Positions 34,485 through 43,866 of a stretch of 64,000 bases of DNA are shown piece by piece. Source of the stretch: a virus. A program made the translations under genes and the position numbers. The notes under the pieces are model-generated. The model ran no database searches. It saw only the letters and a list, made by a program, of their open reading frames with translations, and had not been told where the DNA came from. The number at the start of each line of letters is the position of its first letter. Position 1 is the stretch's first letter. Location of the stretch: IMG/VR virus record IMGVR_UViG_3300029908_000016, positions 1 to 64,000 of that record; one strand, written 5' to 3'.

Positions 34485-36947
34485 ATGAAACCTATTCCTC
34501 CATATGGTGAAGGCTTTGGTAAATGGAAGCCCAACAGTAGACAAGAATTACATTTATCATTATTGAAAAGTTTCAAGAAGCATATGAATAGTCCTGATGT
34601 TCAACATGTACAAAGTTGGCATGAAAAAGATTTAAGTAAGCTAAAAAAAGAATCTATTGATTTAGCTAAAGAAGAAATGTTTTCAAAAAAAGAATTGGGT
34701 GATGTAAATACCTATATTCTTGGTAAAGATGAATTAGAGAAACCTAGAGAATTATCAGAAGAAGAGAAGAATAGAATAAATCTTCGTAAACGAATAGGGT
34801 GGACTTTGTTTGATCCATTGGTGACCAATCAAAAGATGGACGCTACTCAGATTATTCAAAATCCTATTTATCGAGGGGCTTTAAATACTGTAGGAACAGC
34901 TACTCCTGCTTTTATAACTGGAACGATGATGGGTGCAGGGCTAGTGTCCTTGCTAGCTAAGAAGCCTAGCCTTTTAAAAACTTTAGGAACGGGGTTAGCC
35001 ACAGGTACGTTAGCCGCCTTACCTTCTACTTTAAACATTCACGACAACTACAAAAAGCAAAAACTGTATAACGATATAACTGAAGAGTTCATTAAACACC
35101 ATCCAGAAGGACAGATAACGACAATGCCAACAATTCTAAAAGATATGTTGGATAAACCAAGATCGGTTAGTAAACTAAAATTAGATAATAAGAAAATTGT
35201 TAAAAAATCGGATGATCAATGGGAACACGTTTATCATTCTAGAGAAAAAGGCTTTGAAAAAATGCCTTGGCAACACCGAGTAGGGTTAAGGATAGGTGAA
35301 AATCCGTATAGGATGGTATCTGCGATTTCAGGTGGTCTGAACCTTCCGTTATCATTATATGAAGGGTTTAAAACACATGCGAGTAAGAAACAAGAATATA
35401 ATGATCTAAAAGACAGATTTGAGCAGAGAATGAAAAAGAAACGGGAAGCTGAAGTATTTCTTACAAAAGTCAAAACACCAATTTATAAAAAACATCATGG
35501 TCAGAAAGAAAAGATTAAAGATTTTGATAATTTGTTTAAGACTTCGGTAGATAAAGAGCCACTGTTAGAACATCAGAAACGAGTTGTAGAACGGTTATCT
35601 AAATCTGATCAACCAGGCTTAATATTGATGCATGGTTTGGGGTCAGGAAAAACGAGATCTAGTATTGAAGCCTACAAATCATTAGGATTACCTACCGAAG
35701 CAATTGTACCCGCTGCTCTAAAAGGTAATTTCGAAAAGGAATTACATAAATGGGTAGGTAAACATCCAAAAGACTTGGATATTACTTCTCAGCAAGAAAT
35801 AGCACGTAATGGTCTACCCGAACATGCGTTAGATGGTAAATTGATGATTGTTGACGAAGCTCATCGTTTGCGTAATGAAGATACCAAACTTTATAAAAAT
35901 CTCAAGACACAGAATCCTGCTAAGCGTTTATTGTTATCTGGAACTCCAATTTATAATAACCCATCGGATATATCAAAATTAATTAATTTAGCAGCTGGTA
36001 AAGATATTCTTCCAGAACGTAAGCCGGAATTTGAACAGGAATATATTGGTCAACGGACAGTATTTCCTACTCTAGTGCATCGCATGTTAGGTGTAAGTCC
36101 AGGGCAGGAACAGTATGTTAAAAATCCTGAATATCTAAAAAAAGTATTTCATAAGTTAATTGATTATCACGCTGGTAATTCTGAAGGATTCCCTGATGTT
36201 AAGGAAGAACGTATCAATGTACCAATGGGTAAAGATCAACAGCATATATACAAAGCTTTGATGAAAGATTTACCATGGTATTTAAGATTAAAAGTATCTG
36301 CTGGATTACCTCCTGATAAGAAAGAGTTGGATAAACTGATACCATTCCTATCAGGTGCAAGAATGATTTCAAATTCAACTTCAGGATTCAAGAAAGATAA
36401 TACGGAAATTGAATCTCCAAAAATTGATAAAGCTGTAGAATATCTAAAGCAGAAAATGCAGGAAGATCCTGAATATAAAGGTGTAGTTTATTCAAATTAC
36501 TTAAATAATGGTGTAAATGAATATAAACATAAGTTAGATGAAGCAAAGATACCTTACGGGGAATTTACTGGTGAGATTAATGAAAAGAAAAGAAATCAGT
36601 TAGTCAAAGATTACAATGCTAATAAAATAAAAGCGTTATTACTATCATCGGCTGGAGGAGAAGGTTTGGATTTGCGCGGGACAAGATTAATCCAAATTTT
36701 AGAACCACATTTTAATAATCCTAAAGTTGATCAAGTAATTGGTAGAGCAGCTAGATATAAATCACATGAAGGATTAGCTAAGGACAAACAAAATGTGTTA
36801 GTACAACGATATTTTTCTACATTAAATCCTGGTATGCTTGATAAGTTAAGAGGCAAGAAACCTACAAGTTCCGATGAATATCTTCAAAATCTAGCCGATC
36901 AAAAAACTCAATTGAATAATGAGTTTATCAATCTAATAAAAAATTAA
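34485..36947 (+). CDS. SNF2-type superfamily 2 helicase/ATPase with long N-terminal extension
   Basis: An 820-residue protein. Residues 1-350 are an extension with an Ala/Gly-rich hydrophobic part (about 131-185). The ATPase follows: LLEHQKRVVERL, Walker A GLGSGKT (384-390), VDEAH (456-460), LLSGTPIYNNP (motif III, about 483), a C-terminal RecA lobe with LLSSAGGEGLDLRGT and QVIGRAARYKSH (motif VI). It probably translocates on DNA. The extension resembles the low-complexity virion-like proteins elsewhere in the window, so packaging in the virion is possible. Confidence 0.88.
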   Translation: MKPIPPYGEGFGKWKPNSRQELHLSLLKSFKKHMNSPDVQHVQSWHEKDLSKLKKESIDLAKEEMFSKKELGDVNTYILGKDELEKPRELSEEEKNRINLRKRIGWTLFDPLVTNQKMDATQIIQNPIYRGALNTVGTATPAFITGTMMGAGLVSLLAKKPSLLKTLGTGLATGTLAALPSTLNIHDNYKKQKLYNDITEEFIKHHPEGQITTMPTILKDMLDKPRSVSKLKLDNKKIVKKSDDQWEHVYHSREKGFEKMPWQHRVGLRIGENPYRMVSAISGGLNLPLSLYEGFKTHASKKQEYNDLKDRFEQRMKKKREAEVFLTKVKTPIYKKHHGQKEKIKDFDNLFKTSVDKEPLLEHQKRVVERLSKSDQPGLILMHGLGSGKTRSSIEAYKSLGLPTEAIVPAALKGNFEKELHKWVGKHPKDLDITSQQEIARNGLPEHALDGKLMIVDEAHRLRNEDTKLYKNLKTQNPAKRLLLSGTPIYNNPSDISKLINLAAGKDILPERKPEFEQEYIGQRTVFPTLVHRMLGVSPGQEQYVKNPEYLKKVFHKLIDYHAGNSEGFPDVKEERINVPMGKDQQHIYKALMKDLPWYLRLKVSAGLPPDKKELDKLIPFLSGARMISNSTSGFKKDNTEIESPKIDKAVEYLKQKMQEDPEYKGVVYSNYLNNGVNEYKHKLDEAKIPYGEFTGEINEKKRNQLVKDYNANKIKALLLSSAGGEGLDLRGTRLIQILEPHFNNPKVDQVIGRAARYKSHEGLAKDKQNVLVQRYFSTLNPGMLDKLRGKKPTSSDEYLQNLADQKTQLNNEFINLIKN

Positions 36948-36949
36948 TT

Positions 36950-37528
36950 ATGAAAAAGGAAGCAATCAATCCAGGAGCGATTTATGGTGAAGTAGTAGAA
37001 ACACTGGCCAATATGTTACGAACGCCTCCTACCCCACCCCCTGCTCCAACAACAACATCGAACGATAAGAATACTAATCCTACATCTGGAGACAGCTTAT
37101 TGATCAATAATAAAACAGCTGAAGAAAATGGTTTGTCATTTATGGGTGAAGCGTTTGAAAACGCAAAACCTTTAAATAAAGAAAAGAAGCCAATCACAAA
37201 AAAGGAAAAACCAGCTGTTGATCCCAATTGGCGTAAAAATATGAATAGTATGCATACGCCTGTTGATGAACCAAAAAACTTTAAACAGGAAGTTTTGGAA
37301 AGATTAAAGATCAATCCAAAGAAACATATGCCTGTAAAGAATCTTCAAAAGAATCATAAGCCATTTATGGATTTATCGAAAGCCAAGCATAATAAACTAT
37401 TGGCTCATTTAACAAAACATAAGTTACCTTACGGTGTGGCAGCTATTGGATTGGGTGCATTGGGTACAAAAGCAGTGTTCGATCATTTGAATAAAGAAGA
37501 ACAAACAGATAGTCATGCAAAAGTTTAG
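36950..37528 (+). CDS. Virion-like hypothetical protein
   Basis: A 192-residue protein, Pro/Thr/Lys-rich for the first 140 residues, ending with a hydrophobic segment (LPYGVAAIGLGALGTKAVF) and a charged tail. It is tightly linked to the helicase gene. A membrane-active internal virion protein is one possibility; no family is recognised. Confidence 0.55.
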   Translation: MKKEAINPGAIYGEVVETLANMLRTPPTPPPAPTTTSNDKNTNPTSGDSLLINNKTAEENGLSFMGEAFENAKPLNKEKKPITKKEKPAVDPNWRKNMNSMHTPVDEPKNFKQEVLERLKINPKKHMPVKNLQKNHKPFMDLSKAKHNKLLAHLTKHKLPYGVAAIGLGALGTKAVFDHLNKEEQTDSHAKV

Positions 37529-37802
37529 TAGTCTACCAATGGATTTCAATACACGTATTATACAACAATTGCGTACTTTACGCAGACCAAAAGGTAATAC
37601 GTATAATCTACTATCGAGTATTACTCAAGACCCTGCAGGTAGTGGATATATCAAAGATTTGAATGATAAGCCCCTATTGGCTACATTCCGTGATAATAAA
37701 ACGAATGGCAACTTTTCAATCAACCCAGATTTTCAGCCTATTGATATTGCTTTAAAATTACGTAAACTTCGAAATGCTTTTCGTAATTCTCAAATACAGT
37801 AG
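37515..37802 (+). CDS. Hypothetical protein
   Basis: A 95-residue basic protein that overlaps its upstream neighbour by 14 bases and the convergent gene by 13. No family is recognised. Confidence 0.55.
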   Translation: MQKFSSLPMDFNTRIIQQLRTLRRPKGNTYNLLSSITQDPAGSGYIKDLNDKPLLATFRDNKTNGNFSINPDFQPIDIALKLRKLRNAFRNSQIQ

Positions 37803-38287
37803 TCTTCAAAATCTTCGAAGCTAACTGTTGCTCTACATTTATCATTGTCGTTATGCGTATAGACCTTGATATTTACACCATTTGGTCTATTAAAACCAAT
37901 TCTACGTAAAATTGAGATTAATTGACTCATTTCTCGTTTACGATTGTATTTGGTAAAGAATGTAGGTTCTTTGATTTTATGCACTTTTGATCCCCAGCAT
38001 TCTAATAATCCCCATTGTTTGGGAATAAGAAAAGGATTCAATAATCCTTTAGGAGTAAGGTAATAACGTGTATACCCCATACCCGCCTCAACATCAGTAC
38101 GGAACGACTTATTACTATCCGCACGAAAATCAGAAACAGAGGTTTTACATTCAATCAAAGTGGATAATCCATTAGCTCGATAGCCTATGGCGTCTGCTGA
38201 TTCGTAATCTGTAAGTTCTGTAACAACAATACAATGATCTCGTTTTAACCATTTTGCAGCCCGTTGTACTAGATCATCGTGTGTCAT
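37790..38287 (-). CDS. PD-(D/E)xK-like nuclease (MmcB-like)
   Basis: A 165-residue protein with YESADAIGYRAN followed by STLIECKTSVSDFRAD, matching the D...ExK core of restriction-type nucleases, then GMGYTRYYLTPKGL and WGLLEC, segments shared by a phage nuclease-like family. The ATG at 38287 follows the amidase stop by one base and was preferred over 38335. Likely role: DNA processing or repair; activity is inferred. Confidence 0.7.
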   Translation of the reverse strand: MTHDDLVQRAAKWLKRDHCIVVTELTDYESADAIGYRANGLSTLIECKTSVSDFRADSNKSFRTDVEAGMGYTRYYLTPKGLLNPFLIPKQWGLLECWGSKVHKIKEPTFFTKYNRKREMSQLISILRRIGFNRPNGVNIKVYTHNDNDKCRATVSFEDFEDYCI

Positions 38288-38288
38288 G

Positions 38289-38936
38289 TTATAGACTTGG
38301 AAATTCTTTAGCAAATATAGCATTAATTGAATCATTCAATGGAATGTCTCGTACTTTATCGTTCACTACTGAATGAGTAAATATACTATACTTGTCCCAG
38401 ACTTTTTTATTGAATTCATATTTATCATACCAGATTGGAAAGATATTATGTTTAGAAGATAAGTGTTTAATCAAGTCTAGTAGACTGGCCATCTGTGTCT
38501 TATTCAGATCAGCATAATGATAGTAACCTCGAAATTCTTTTTCGATTACCGGGCCAGTATAAATATTTTGATGATGAACATAACCATTGATGTAGTAGTT
38601 ACCATTTTCTTTGATTAAATTATTTTCATTGAGTAGTTCAATCCCGATACTCATTTTATCATATACACCATAACGATCATTGATATTTAGATGATAGCTC
38701 CAGTATTGATCATCATATGTTTGAACTATGTTACCATTACGTTCAATGATGTAGGGAGATGAGAATTTATCAGAATTATCATTCCAGCGATCAATTAGAT
38801 TTTGTGCATTGCCTCTTACACCTTTTAATGGAGAGAATTCTGTACGAGTATTACTACCGTGAATAACAATATATTTCTTTTCTGTAATCGTAGAAATATA
38901 TGCTTTAGGGGATAATTCTTTTTTAATATGTGGCAT
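38289..38936 (-). CDS. N-acetylmuramoyl-L-alanine amidase (amidase_2 endolysin)
   Basis: A 215-residue protein that cleaves the amide between muramic acid and the peptide stem of peptidoglycan. IVIHGSNTR carries the first zinc ligand, YWSYHLN the next histidine, and THSVVNDKVRDIP the last His/Asp region, in the order of T7-lysozyme-type amidases. No signal peptide is seen, so release probably depends on a holin, which cannot be named with confidence here. Confidence 0.85.
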   Translation of the reverse strand: MPHIKKELSPKAYISTITEKKYIVIHGSNTRTEFSPLKGVRGNAQNLIDRWNDNSDKFSSPYIIERNGNIVQTYDDQYWSYHLNINDRYGVYDKMSIGIELLNENNLIKENGNYYINGYVHHQNIYTGPVIEKEFRGYYHYADLNKTQMASLLDLIKHLSSKHNIFPIWYDKYEFNKKVWDKYSIFTHSVVNDKVRDIPLNDSINAIFAKEFPSL

Positions 38937-39002
38937 AGAGTATATTGATTAATGTTAAGTAAAAGATGGCTCTAACTTGACATTATCGGGAGGTAATAGT
39001 TA

Positions 39003-39500
39003 TTATTTCGTCCATGCCAAGGTTGCTCCTCGTTGATGATTATAATGTCCAACTTCTTGATATTTCTTGATTTCTGGAGCATCATTTTCAAAAAACATAA
39101 TCTGACATATCGGTTCACCGACCCTTAGACTCACTGGCCAACAGATTAGATTCTTAATTTCCAAAGTAATATTACCTTCAAAACCTGGGTCGATCAATCC
39201 AGCAAATTCTACAGAAATTCCAGTTCTTGCTTTCGAAGATTTTCCACAAACAATACCTGTTAAATTATCAGGTATTTTGACAATCTCCTTTGTACCTCCT
39301 AATACAAATTGATTAGCTTCTAATGTAAACCAACTACTATTATTGGTCATGTCAAAGTAACCAACGATTCTTGGGTCAGGTATTCGAAATTCAGAACATA
39401 AGGTCAGATCATAACTTACAGGGTTCAATAACCGTTCATCATAAGGAGTAATGAGATCACTAGACAATGCGAGTTCTTTGATTTTTTTATCATTTAACAT
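39003..39500 (-). CDS. dcd: dCTP deaminase / dUTPase-family enzyme
   Basis: A 165-residue trimer-type fold: LLNPVSYDLTL near the N-terminus, VCGKSSKARTGISVEF with the nucleotide-binding Ser/Arg, and IDPGFEGNITLEIKN with the catalytic Glu position of dCTP deaminases. It would convert dCTP to dUTP (or also dUTP to dUMP if bifunctional), feeding ThyX. Motif spacing favours Dcd over plain dUTPase. Confidence 0.82.
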   Translation of the reverse strand: MLNDKKIKELALSSDLITPYDERLLNPVSYDLTLCSEFRIPDPRIVGYFDMTNNSSWFTLEANQFVLGGTKEIVKIPDNLTGIVCGKSSKARTGISVEFAGLIDPGFEGNITLEIKNLICWPVSLRVGEPICQIMFFENDAPEIKKYQEVGHYNHQRGATLAWTK

Positions 39501-39521
39501 AAATATTATTGTGAGGTTTGT

Positions 39522-39716
39522 TTAGATGATGTTTAAAAGAGCTTTAGCAAATTTTTTAATTTCTTCAGATAGCTCTTCACCTTCATCTTCAATCTTATGA
39601 AAGTTACTGTATTTATAAGTATCATTTTCTAACTTGGATACTTTCAATAAAGTAGTATTATCGAAAATAATCATAATCTCTTCGGCTTCAGGATCTACAG
39701 TAATATCAAAATTCAT
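39522..39716 (-). CDS. Small acidic hypothetical protein
   Basis: A 64-residue protein rich in Glu and Asp (start MNFDITVDPEAEEIMIIFDN), immediately upstream of dcd on the same strand. No family is recognised. Confidence 0.55.
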   Translation of the reverse strand: MNFDITVDPEAEEIMIIFDNTTLLKVSKLENDTYKYSNFHKIEDEGEELSEEIKKFAKALLNII

Positions 39717-39791
39717 AAGCTTGGTTTATGCATCAAAAATAAGGTAGAATTGATCCTTTGTCAAAGATTATTTTTATGTTAAGTTATTAAT

Positions 39792-40487
39792 ATGAACGAT
39801 GTTCTGACTCGCCAGGAAAAGATACAACAAATACGTGACTTCTTTAATAAAACAAAAATCGATAAATCAGTTACGCAGCATACGTTGAATAAAGAATATA
39901 GTAATGTTAATCCTGAATTATTAACTACTACTTCTGGTAAATTACTAAGAATTCATAAAAATGAAGTAGATCCCGATGATCGAGATAATCTGCTGTTCTC
40001 AAAGTTTCATGGACTAGAAGATCATCTAGTACAACATGTACAAAAAGATGCCGGAAAGCTTAATGCTAAAGCTAGAATGAAGATGGAGCAGAAGAAAAAT
40101 TTAAGTTGGTTAGACGCTGGGTTTTGGAGTCCTCAACTACGCAGTGTACTGGTATCTAATAGTTTAACCCAACCAATTGACGGTATAAATCCAATAGAAT
40201 TTTTATCGTTGTCGCATAAAGTAACCAAAATGGGAGAAGGTGGGATTTTTTCTTCAGAATCCGTGCCTCAAGAAAGCCATCAAATCAGTGACTCATCCTT
40301 TGGTTGGATCGACCCTATGCAAGTTCCAGAATCTTTAGATATTGGAGTTACAAGTTATTTTACTCAAGGTACAAGAAAAGGTTTTGATAATAAACTTTAT
40401 AAATTAGTGAAAGATAAAAATGGTAATAAAGTTTGGAAGGACCACGAGACTTTATTGAACAGTGTGGTGGATATCCCGGAATACTAA
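39792..40487 (+). CDS. RNA polymerase beta subunit, middle fragment
   Basis: A 231-residue protein whose residues 62-210 align with the central part of bacterial RpoB. DDRDNLLFSKFHGLEDHL parallels the region DDIDHLGNRRIRSVGE. NPIEFLSLSHK and MGEGG parallel NPLSEITHKRR and LGPGG. FGWIDPMQVPESLDIGVTSYF parallels [21 protein letters not shown], and YKLVKDKNG parallels YRKVxDG. This is the fork-loop / rifampicin-pocket region. The other beta pieces are at 46804 and 57505. A lone plus-strand gene between minus-strand genes. Confidence 0.8.
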   Translation: MNDVLTRQEKIQQIRDFFNKTKIDKSVTQHTLNKEYSNVNPELLTTTSGKLLRIHKNEVDPDDRDNLLFSKFHGLEDHLVQHVQKDAGKLNAKARMKMEQKKNLSWLDAGFWSPQLRSVLVSNSLTQPIDGINPIEFLSLSHKVTKMGEGGIFSSESVPQESHQISDSSFGWIDPMQVPESLDIGVTSYFTQGTRKGFDNKLYKLVKDKNGNKVWKDHETLLNSVVDIPEY

Positions 40488-41122
40488 CTCCAATAACTTG
40501 AACTTATAATCGTAGTGTTACCTGTTTTTGTTCCTCCATCAATACCAGTAGTATCATCATACATTGGAGATACTGTTTTACCAAATACTGAACAAGTATA
40601 ACCAGGGCACACAACAGAACCTATATTTGTAACGTTGTTAGCCCCCGTACCTCCAACAGATATAAGCAGTCGAGGATAATATAACCCAGTTCCTAACTTA
40701 TCCCAGTAGGTACCACCCCAAATGATAGCAAGCCCAAAGTTTGCTTCTTCTGCTTCACTGCCTGTAGAATATGCATTATAATTTAAACTAAGTCCATTAC
40801 CTAGTCCAATTAAATTATTATTCGTTCTTATCGCCGGTGACCATGGAGTAGAAGGAATTGATGTAGGTGCTCCAGTTAAAGGCTGATTATATAGCCCTAA
40901 ACTTGGACCGGCGGCACTACCATTAAAATAAATAGTTTCTGTAGGATCAATGTTTGGTATGTAAGTCCATGTCCAAGTGCATTCAATATTTTTGGATAGC
41001 CAATATTCTTTAACAATCTCCTGAGTGGTTAATCCAATATTATAACCATAATTTGCAGGAGGAACTCCTATAATAGGAGTAAAGGGTAAGAATCCTTGAT
41101 TATAATATAATGCTACACTCAT
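40484..41122 (-). CDS. Structural-like protein
   Basis: A 212-residue Gly/Asn/Thr/Tyr-rich protein of beta-type composition (start MSVALYYNQGFLPFTPIIGV). The ATG one base after the upstream stop was chosen over a longer frame. It ends with a four-base overlap with the convergent polymerase piece. Probably virion or fibre-associated. Confidence 0.6.
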   Translation of the reverse strand: MSVALYYNQGFLPFTPIIGVPPANYGYNIGLTTQEIVKEYWLSKNIECTWTWTYIPNIDPTETIYFNGSAAGPSLGLYNQPLTGAPTSIPSTPWSPAIRTNNNLIGLGNGLSLNYNAYSTGSEAEEANFGLAIIWGGTYWDKLGTGLYYPRLLISVGGTGANNVTNIGSVVCPGYTCSVFGKTVSPMYDDTTGIDGGTKTGNTTIISSSYWS

Positions 41123-41123
41123 T

Positions 41124-42326
41124 CTATACTGGTTCAGGATAAATAGCCGCGTTACCACCAATAGCTGTATTTACGATATTCAAATTATTGAAGCAGCTTT
41201 GTAATGATATGGAAGATGTGATTGTTGCAATAGGATATTGTGCGTATGTTTGATTAGGTGGTGTAGAGCCATCAAATTGTGCAATTGTAGGAGACGAGAA
41301 CACAATTCCACTTGGGCCTAGATTATTTGTTGTACATATTTTTGCAGCGGTAGGTGATAATCCCGAAACTGTTAATTCCAACCAAACCAAGTCATTAGAA
41401 TTTATCGAAGAAATCGAAGTGTTTAAACTTGTAATTGATATTGAAGAGGATGTTGGAAATTGCGAAAGATTTCCAGGTAATACGGTTAATGATGCACCAC
41501 TTGGAGACAAAACTACATAGAACGGTGTTTTTGGGCAGTTATTACTAATTTGTCGGGCGTAGTAAGTTATTTCCTCTACTGTGAAATCAATGACTTGTGT
41601 TGTCGAAGCCAAGGGGCAACTACCATCACATGTAGAAGTTGGGCTAGGACTACCAACTACTTCATAGACAAAGTTACATAGACTAATAATATCCCCTTGT
41701 TTAGGGGTTGTACCCAACGTAGAGTACCTACTTTGTATATTTGTGCGAACTTGACAACAAGTAGCAGTACAATCCAGACAAGTAGCTGCCACGTCATTGC
41801 CCCCACCTCCTCCCCCAATATTACCAACCAAAGCAAAATTACAAGGACCACCAACAACGTTTAAACTATTTGGCTGGGTTGGATCATTACTCACACTACT
41901 TGAAAAATTGGTACCCGATGAACAGGGTATGGTAGGTACGTTGATATCGATAATTCCACCAATTACAAAATTACAAGGACCACCCACTACACTGATACTA
42001 CCAGTTGTACTTGCTGAACCACTACCCACAATCGTAATTGCGGATTCAAAAGTAACACCCTGAGGGCAAGGTATGTTGATATTGATCTTCGGTATGTGTA
42101 TTGGAGGAATGGGAAAAACATTATTGAACGTATATTTGCATCCTCCTTGTGGAGTAGTCAGCACACCACTGACATTCAAATCATTAGTGATTAGTGCAGG
42201 GAGATTACATTCAGCAGGCTGGCAGGAAGGATCAGGTGTAATATAAGCAGCCTGATAACCTGTATTACCTGCGTTAAAATCAATACTACTGACATTAACG
42301 CTTAGAGGAGGGTAACAGGTAGCCAT
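41124..42326 (-). CDS. Cysteine-rich structural-like protein
   Basis: A 400-residue protein with many Cys residues (for example TCLDCTATCCQVR) and two VVGGPCNF repeats about 45 residues apart, in a Ser/Thr/Gly/Pro-rich beta-type background. It could be a cross-linked virion surface or fibre protein. No family is recognised. Confidence 0.65.
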   Translation of the reverse strand: MATCYPPLSVNVSSIDFNAGNTGYQAAYITPDPSCQPAECNLPALITNDLNVSGVLTTPQGGCKYTFNNVFPIPPIHIPKININIPCPQGVTFESAITIVGSGSASTTGSISVVGGPCNFVIGGIIDINVPTIPCSSGTNFSSSVSNDPTQPNSLNVVGGPCNFALVGNIGGGGGGNDVAATCLDCTATCCQVRTNIQSRYSTLGTTPKQGDIISLCNFVYEVVGSPSPTSTCDGSCPLASTTQVIDFTVEEITYYARQISNNCPKTPFYVVLSPSGASLTVLPGNLSQFPTSSSISITSLNTSISSINSNDLVWLELTVSGLSPTAAKICTTNNLGPSGIVFSSPTIAQFDGSTPPNQTYAQYPIATITSSISLQSCFNNLNIVNTAIGGNAAIYPEPV

Positions 42327-42703
42327 TAATCGAGTTTATGAATAACTCGATATAAAAACAAGTTCAAAAAAGCCAAAGGAAAAACACTGACCAATGTTGA
42401 TAAATCGATATCTGAATAAGTGTCAAATAATGAATAGACTACAAATATATTAAATACCGCGAACCAGAATGATAGGCATGTAGCACATATTAGTAATCTA
42501 ACAATAAAACAATCATGATACTCAGAAAGATACCCTACATAATTATGAGGGTACCCTTCTTTTTTTAATTTGAAGTACTCGTCTAATCGAAAAAAATACC
42601 GAAAGCCAAATAAACACATATACTCAATAAATGCATTTGTATTCAACCAAACTTCTATTACATAAGCAGAAGATAGTGTATTGATTAGGAGTAATTCAAG
42701 CAT
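42326..42703 (-). CDS. Membrane protein (DUF1360-like)
   Basis: A 125-residue protein with three or four hydrophobic segments and a central RLLICATCLSFWFA. This resembles the TCxxCxxxW feature of DUF1360 proteins found in phages and sporeformers. The start overlaps no gene; the stop overlaps the next ATG by one base. Holin-like function is possible but unproven. Confidence 0.55.
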   Translation of the reverse strand: MLELLLINTLSSAYVIEVWLNTNAFIEYMCLFGFRYFFRLDEYFKLKKEGYPHNYVGYLSEYHDCFIVRLLICATCLSFWFAVFNIFVVYSLFDTYSDIDLSTLVSVFPLAFLNLFLYRVIHKLD

Positions 42704-42707
42704 TTTA

Positions 42708-43007
42708 TTAACCGGTTGCAGGTGGAGTATCTGTTACTTTTGAATAACCCAAAAGGTCAGAAATTTTTGCTTTCAACTCTTCAACTAACGCTTTTTGAGC
42801 AGATAGTGCAGAATCATTAATAGTTACTTGATTTAGTTGTTTTTGAACATCGTTAAAGGTTTGTTGAAGCTGTTGCTTATAACCATTGTTCTTGGTTATA
42901 CGTTCATTGACTTGACGAAGAGCGTCGTTCAATACTTCAATAGAGATGTGAGGGGCAGGTTCATTTGAACCTACTACAGGTAGTACAATTGGAGAGGGAT
43001 CAGGCAT
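42708..43007 (-). CDS. Coiled-coil hypothetical protein
   Basis: A 99-residue protein with Pro-rich ends and a central coiled coil (LNDALRQVNERITKNNGYKQ, then QLQQTFNDVQKQLNQV). It lies in the minus-strand structural run. Possibly a virion chaperone or scaffold. Confidence 0.55.
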   Translation of the reverse strand: MPDPSPIVLPVVGSNEPAPHISIEVLNDALRQVNERITKNNGYKQQLQQTFNDVQKQLNQVTINDSALSAQKALVEELKAKISDLLGYSKVTDTPPATG

Positions 43008-43015
43008 TTTTCTTT

Positions 43016-43237
43016 TTAAGTATTAGTGTTTTGGTCTTGTAGGTCTTCGCCATCAGATTTGAGAATGTCTTTAATTTCGTTTTCAATTCTTTTGATTTCA
43101 TCGCGAAAACCAGCTGCGGCATCTTTCTTCTGGCTTTTAATCTGCTGCATTTCTACATAAAGATTGTACACTCGTTCTGCGTTCGTGACAACCGGTGTAG
43201 TAGAATTGGCTGCTGTTGTTTCTGTAGTATTACTCAT
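43016..43237 (-). CDS. Coiled-coil hypothetical protein
   Basis: A 73-residue protein, polar N-terminus then a charged helix (VYNLYVEMQQIKSQKKDAAA and EIKRIENEIKDIL). Two bases separate it from the upstream gene. No family is recognised. Confidence 0.55.
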   Translation of the reverse strand: MSNTTETTAANSTTPVVTNAERVYNLYVEMQQIKSQKKDAAAGFRDEIKRIENEIKDILKSDGEDLQDQNTNT

Positions 43238-43238
43238 A

Positions 43239-43862
43239 TTAAATTTTGATATTCTTCTTAAAGTAGATTTCTCGGTTCTTTAACACCAAAACAAAATTTT
43301 CTTTTCCGCTCTCGTCTTTTACTACAATGTTTTGACCATTCTCGTTTCGAAGAAACACTAACGCAATATTGGTGTTACGATTAGCATAAAATACATCTTC
43401 AACAACACGGTTGGTTTCCTTATCGTAAACCGAGTATGCTCGTGAAAGCTTGTCATCCGCCGCTAAAGTAAAGGGTGCGTCATCATCACTATATGATAGC
43501 CTTTGTCCACCTACGATTGTCAGATCCTTAGGTACTTCTTTCAAAGCAGCTTTCGGAGGTTCATCTACATTATTCTCAAATTCTGGACGAGAAGATTTGG
43601 AGATAATAGTATTTTCATCCTTCTTAGCATTTTCAAAAATTTCATCAACCGTATTACTATCCAGAATCGTATTCAGATTCTCTACTGAATTGTTATTCTT
43701 AGAAACTTCTGAATCATTAGTCTTTTGTGTATCTCCGTTAAAAAGCTGAACTAGTCGATCATGTTCTTTTTCAGCTACAGTCTTTTCTTTAAAAGTGTTT
43801 GTTGTTACTGGTGTAACAGGTGTTTGGTTGGTTACTTCGCGGTTTTTCTTGGGTCGTCCCAT
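43239..43862 (-). CDS. Hypothetical protein with basic N-terminus
   Basis: A 207-residue protein. It starts MGRPKKNREV (AT-hook-like GRPKK), has a polar low-complexity middle, and ends in a globular part of about 70 residues (FTLAADDKLSRAYSVYDKET). The short basic motif may bind DNA or be purely structural. Confidence 0.55.
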   Translation of the reverse strand: MGRPKKNREVTNQTPVTPVTTNTFKEKTVAEKEHDRLVQLFNGDTQKTNDSEVSKNNNSVENLNTILDSNTVDEIFENAKKDENTIISKSSRPEFENNVDEPPKAALKEVPKDLTIVGGQRLSYSDDDAPFTLAADDKLSRAYSVYDKETNRVVEDVFYANRNTNIALVFLRNENGQNIVVKDESGKENFVLVLKNREIYFKKNIKI

Positions 43863-43866
43863 ATGT

